Of a stretch of DNA of 6,126 nt, positions 5,219-6,126 are shown piece by piece. This DNA comes from Thermomicrobiaceae bacterium (GTDB taxonomy: Bacteria > Chloroflexota > Chloroflexia > Thermomicrobiales > Thermomicrobiaceae). A program made the translations under genes and the position numbers. A model generated the notes under the pieces. The model worked only from the letters and a program-made list of their open reading frames with translations, was not told the origin of the DNA and did no database searches. The DNA lies in contig JAICWZ010000122.1 of assembly GCA_025966355.1 (NCBI GenBank), positions 1 through 6,126 on the forward strand, given 5' to 3'. Positions within the stretch are counted from its first letter, which is position 1; every line of letters starts with the position of its first letter.

Positions 5219-5404
5219 GTAAGCGCCGTGTGTACGGCGCTCCATCTTGGCACAGAAGGTGCGGCCGTCACCGGCGGGACAATTGCTCGCACGCGGCTCA
5301 TTTTCGCCGGTTGACCCGGCGATACCAGAGTCAAACAACGCGGGCTGGCCTCGCCCCACAACCGCCAGGTGTGCGGAGCTACGACGCTGTAGAGGGGAGA
5401 AGGC
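5219..5404 (+). promoter_or_regulatory. Folded 5' leader of lpd with possible RBS sequestration
   Basis: The proposed transcript opens with a perfect 8-bp, 4-base-loop hairpin (5222-5229 with 5234-5241). CGCCGG at 5305-5310 can pair with CCGGCG on its left (5271-5276) or on its right (5316-5321), so two hairpins compete for it. GCCT (5348-5351) and CCCC (5354-5357) can pair with AGGC (5401-5404) and GGGG (5394-5397), covering the ribosome-binding site up to the start codon. I know no riboswitch class with this pattern; regulation by the leader is an inference. Confidence 0.35.
5392..5399 (+). promoter_or_regulatory. Shine-Dalgarno for lpd
   Basis: GAGGGGAG ends 5 bases before the ATG at 5405 and sets this start. 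The same bases are partners in the possible sequestering stem. Confidence 0.65.
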
Positions 5405-6126
5405 ATGCCAGAGGATGCCTATGACGTGGTCCTGCTTGGTGGTGGGACCGGTGGTTACGTTGCCGCGATTCGAGGAGCCCAGCTCGGGCTGCGCGTCGCG
5501 GTCGTCGAAAAAGACAAGCTCGGGGGAACCTGCCTCCATCGTGGCTGCATTCCAACCAAAGCCCTGCTCAAGAGCGGTTCTGTCGCGCATACGATCGCCA
5601 ATGCCGCCGAGTACGGCATTAACGTCAGCGGCCACGAGTACAACTATCCGCAGGCGGTCAAGCGCTCCGGCGGGATCGTCGAAAAGAACTACAGCGGGGT
5701 CAAGTTCCTCTTCAAGAAGCATAAGATCGACACCTTCGAGGGCGTCGGCTACCTCAAGAACAATCGCACGATTACCGTGACGGCGCCGGACGGCTCGACC
5801 AAGGATGTCAGCGGCAAGGCGGTCATCATCGACACCGGTTCACGGCCGCGGCCGATCCCCGGCATTCCATTCGATGGCAAGCGCGTCGTCAACAGCGATC
5901 ACACGACCTGGATGGACTGGGTGCCGAAGCGCGTCATCGTGCGCGGCGGTGGCGCCACCGGCGTCGAGTTCTCCACGATCTGGCGCGATTTCGGCGCCGA
6001 AGTGACGCTCGTCGGGCGCGTCGTGCCGAACGAGGACGAAGAAGTCTCGAAGCAGCTGACGCGCTCATTCACCAAAGCAGGCATCAAGATCATCCCCGAC
6101 TACCGCCCGGCCCCCGAAGACTTCGA
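5405..6126 (+). CDS. lpdA: Dihydrolipoamide dehydrogenase (E3), 3' partial
   Basis: E3 reoxidises dihydrolipoamide on 2-oxoacid dehydrogenase complexes or the glycine cleavage system, passing electrons through a disulfide and FAD to NAD+. The visible 240 residues are about half of a typical ~460-residue protein. They show the FAD dinucleotide-binding motif GGGTGGYVAA (12-21) ending in Glu35. The redox-active disulfide is Cys43/Cys48 in GGTCLHRGCIPTK. A second FAD segment, TGSRPRPIPG (144-153), and the NAD-binding GGGATGVEF (181-189) follow. The dimerisation domain with the catalytic His-Glu pair lies beyond the window. Oddities: Asp143 stands where the ATGS motif usually has Ala. After EVTLV (199-203) the usual acidic residue and a few residues appear to be missing (V-G-R-V-V-P-N-E-D). 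The start is fixed by GAGGGGAG. No neighbouring E1/E2 gene is in view, so the complex it serves is unknown. Confidence 0.9.
   Translation, partial: MPEDAYDVVLLGGGTGGYVAAIRGAQLGLRVAVVEKDKLGGTCLHRGCIPTKALLKSGSVAHTIANAAEYGINVSGHEYNYPQAVKRSGGIVEKNYSGVKFLFKKHKIDTFEGVGYLKNNRTITVTAPDGSTKDVSGKAVIIDTGSRPRPIPGIPFDGKRVVNSDHTTWMDWVPKRVIVRGGGATGVEFSTIWRDFGAEVTLVGRVVPNEDEEVSKQLTRSFTKAGIKIIPDYRPAPEDF

Larger units (their letters stand above)
4888..5404. other. Divergent intergenic region between the SWIM gene and lpd
   Basis: No convincing gene lies in these 517 bases; open frames here are short and lack ribosome-binding sites. From left to right it holds the SWIM promoter (4931-4959) and an unremarkable stretch (4960-5045). 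Next come a tandem 9-bp repeat with competing hairpins (5046-5074) and an exact 18-bp palindrome (5088-5105). The lpd promoter (~5204-5212) and a folded lpd leader (~5219-5404) complete it. Confidence 0.65.

Noticed and set aside
5150..5722. 190-codon minus-strand frame
   Set aside because: It overlaps the lpd leader and the conserved FAD/disulfide region on the opposite strand, with no supporting motifs.

Overview
This GC-rich bacterial window holds two signalling genes at the left, two small minus-strand genes in the middle, and the start of a metabolic gene at the right edge. GC-rich third codon positions, the multidomain CheB/CheR kinase and the general look of the dihydrolipoamide dehydrogenase suggest an environmental bacterium, possibly Chloroflexota (Thermomicrobia-like). 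That placement is an impression from memory of related proteins, not a measured assignment.

Left block, 1-3928, plus strand. The first gene is cut by the window edge. Its reading frame is open from base 1, and its first ~40 residues are the C-terminal end of a CheB methylesterase domain. After that come a complete CheR methyltransferase domain, a PAS-like domain, a long coiled coil containing eight back-to-back heptads, a second PAS domain and a complete HisKA/HATPase_c histidine kinase. A second, stand-alone CheB gene (2927-3928) overlaps its 3' end by 14 bases. It has an intact Ser/His/Asp triad and a C-terminal Cys4-like (CxxC...CxxxH) zinc-ribbon tail. The pair is probably translationally coupled and probably forms a CheB/CheR-type sensory module for something other than classical flagellar chemotaxis. 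No chemoreceptor, CheA, CheW or response regulator is visible. A perfect 12-bp hairpin follows at 3961-3990, between convergent genes.

Middle block, 3929-5404. Two small minus-strand genes are present. One encodes a 74-residue protein of unknown function (4016-4240) with a near-ideal Shine-Dalgarno site. The other encodes a 103-residue SWIM zinc-finger protein (4576-4887) with a recognisable sigma-70-type promoter. The rest is non-coding and rich in symmetry: a 92-bp nested inverted-repeat element (4292-4383), a 17-bp interrupted palindrome, a 10-bp direct repeat, a 9-bp tandem repeat beside competing hairpins, and an exact 18-bp palindrome (5088-5105).

Right edge, 5405-6126, plus strand. 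This is the N-terminal half (240 codons) of a dihydrolipoamide dehydrogenase-like flavoprotein, cut by the window end. It has a likely extended -10 promoter about 190 bases upstream. The leader in between is hairpin-rich and could sequester the ribosome-binding site. The NAD-binding domain departs from the family pattern at a few recognisable positions.

I see no tRNA, rRNA, CRISPR array or transposase gene.
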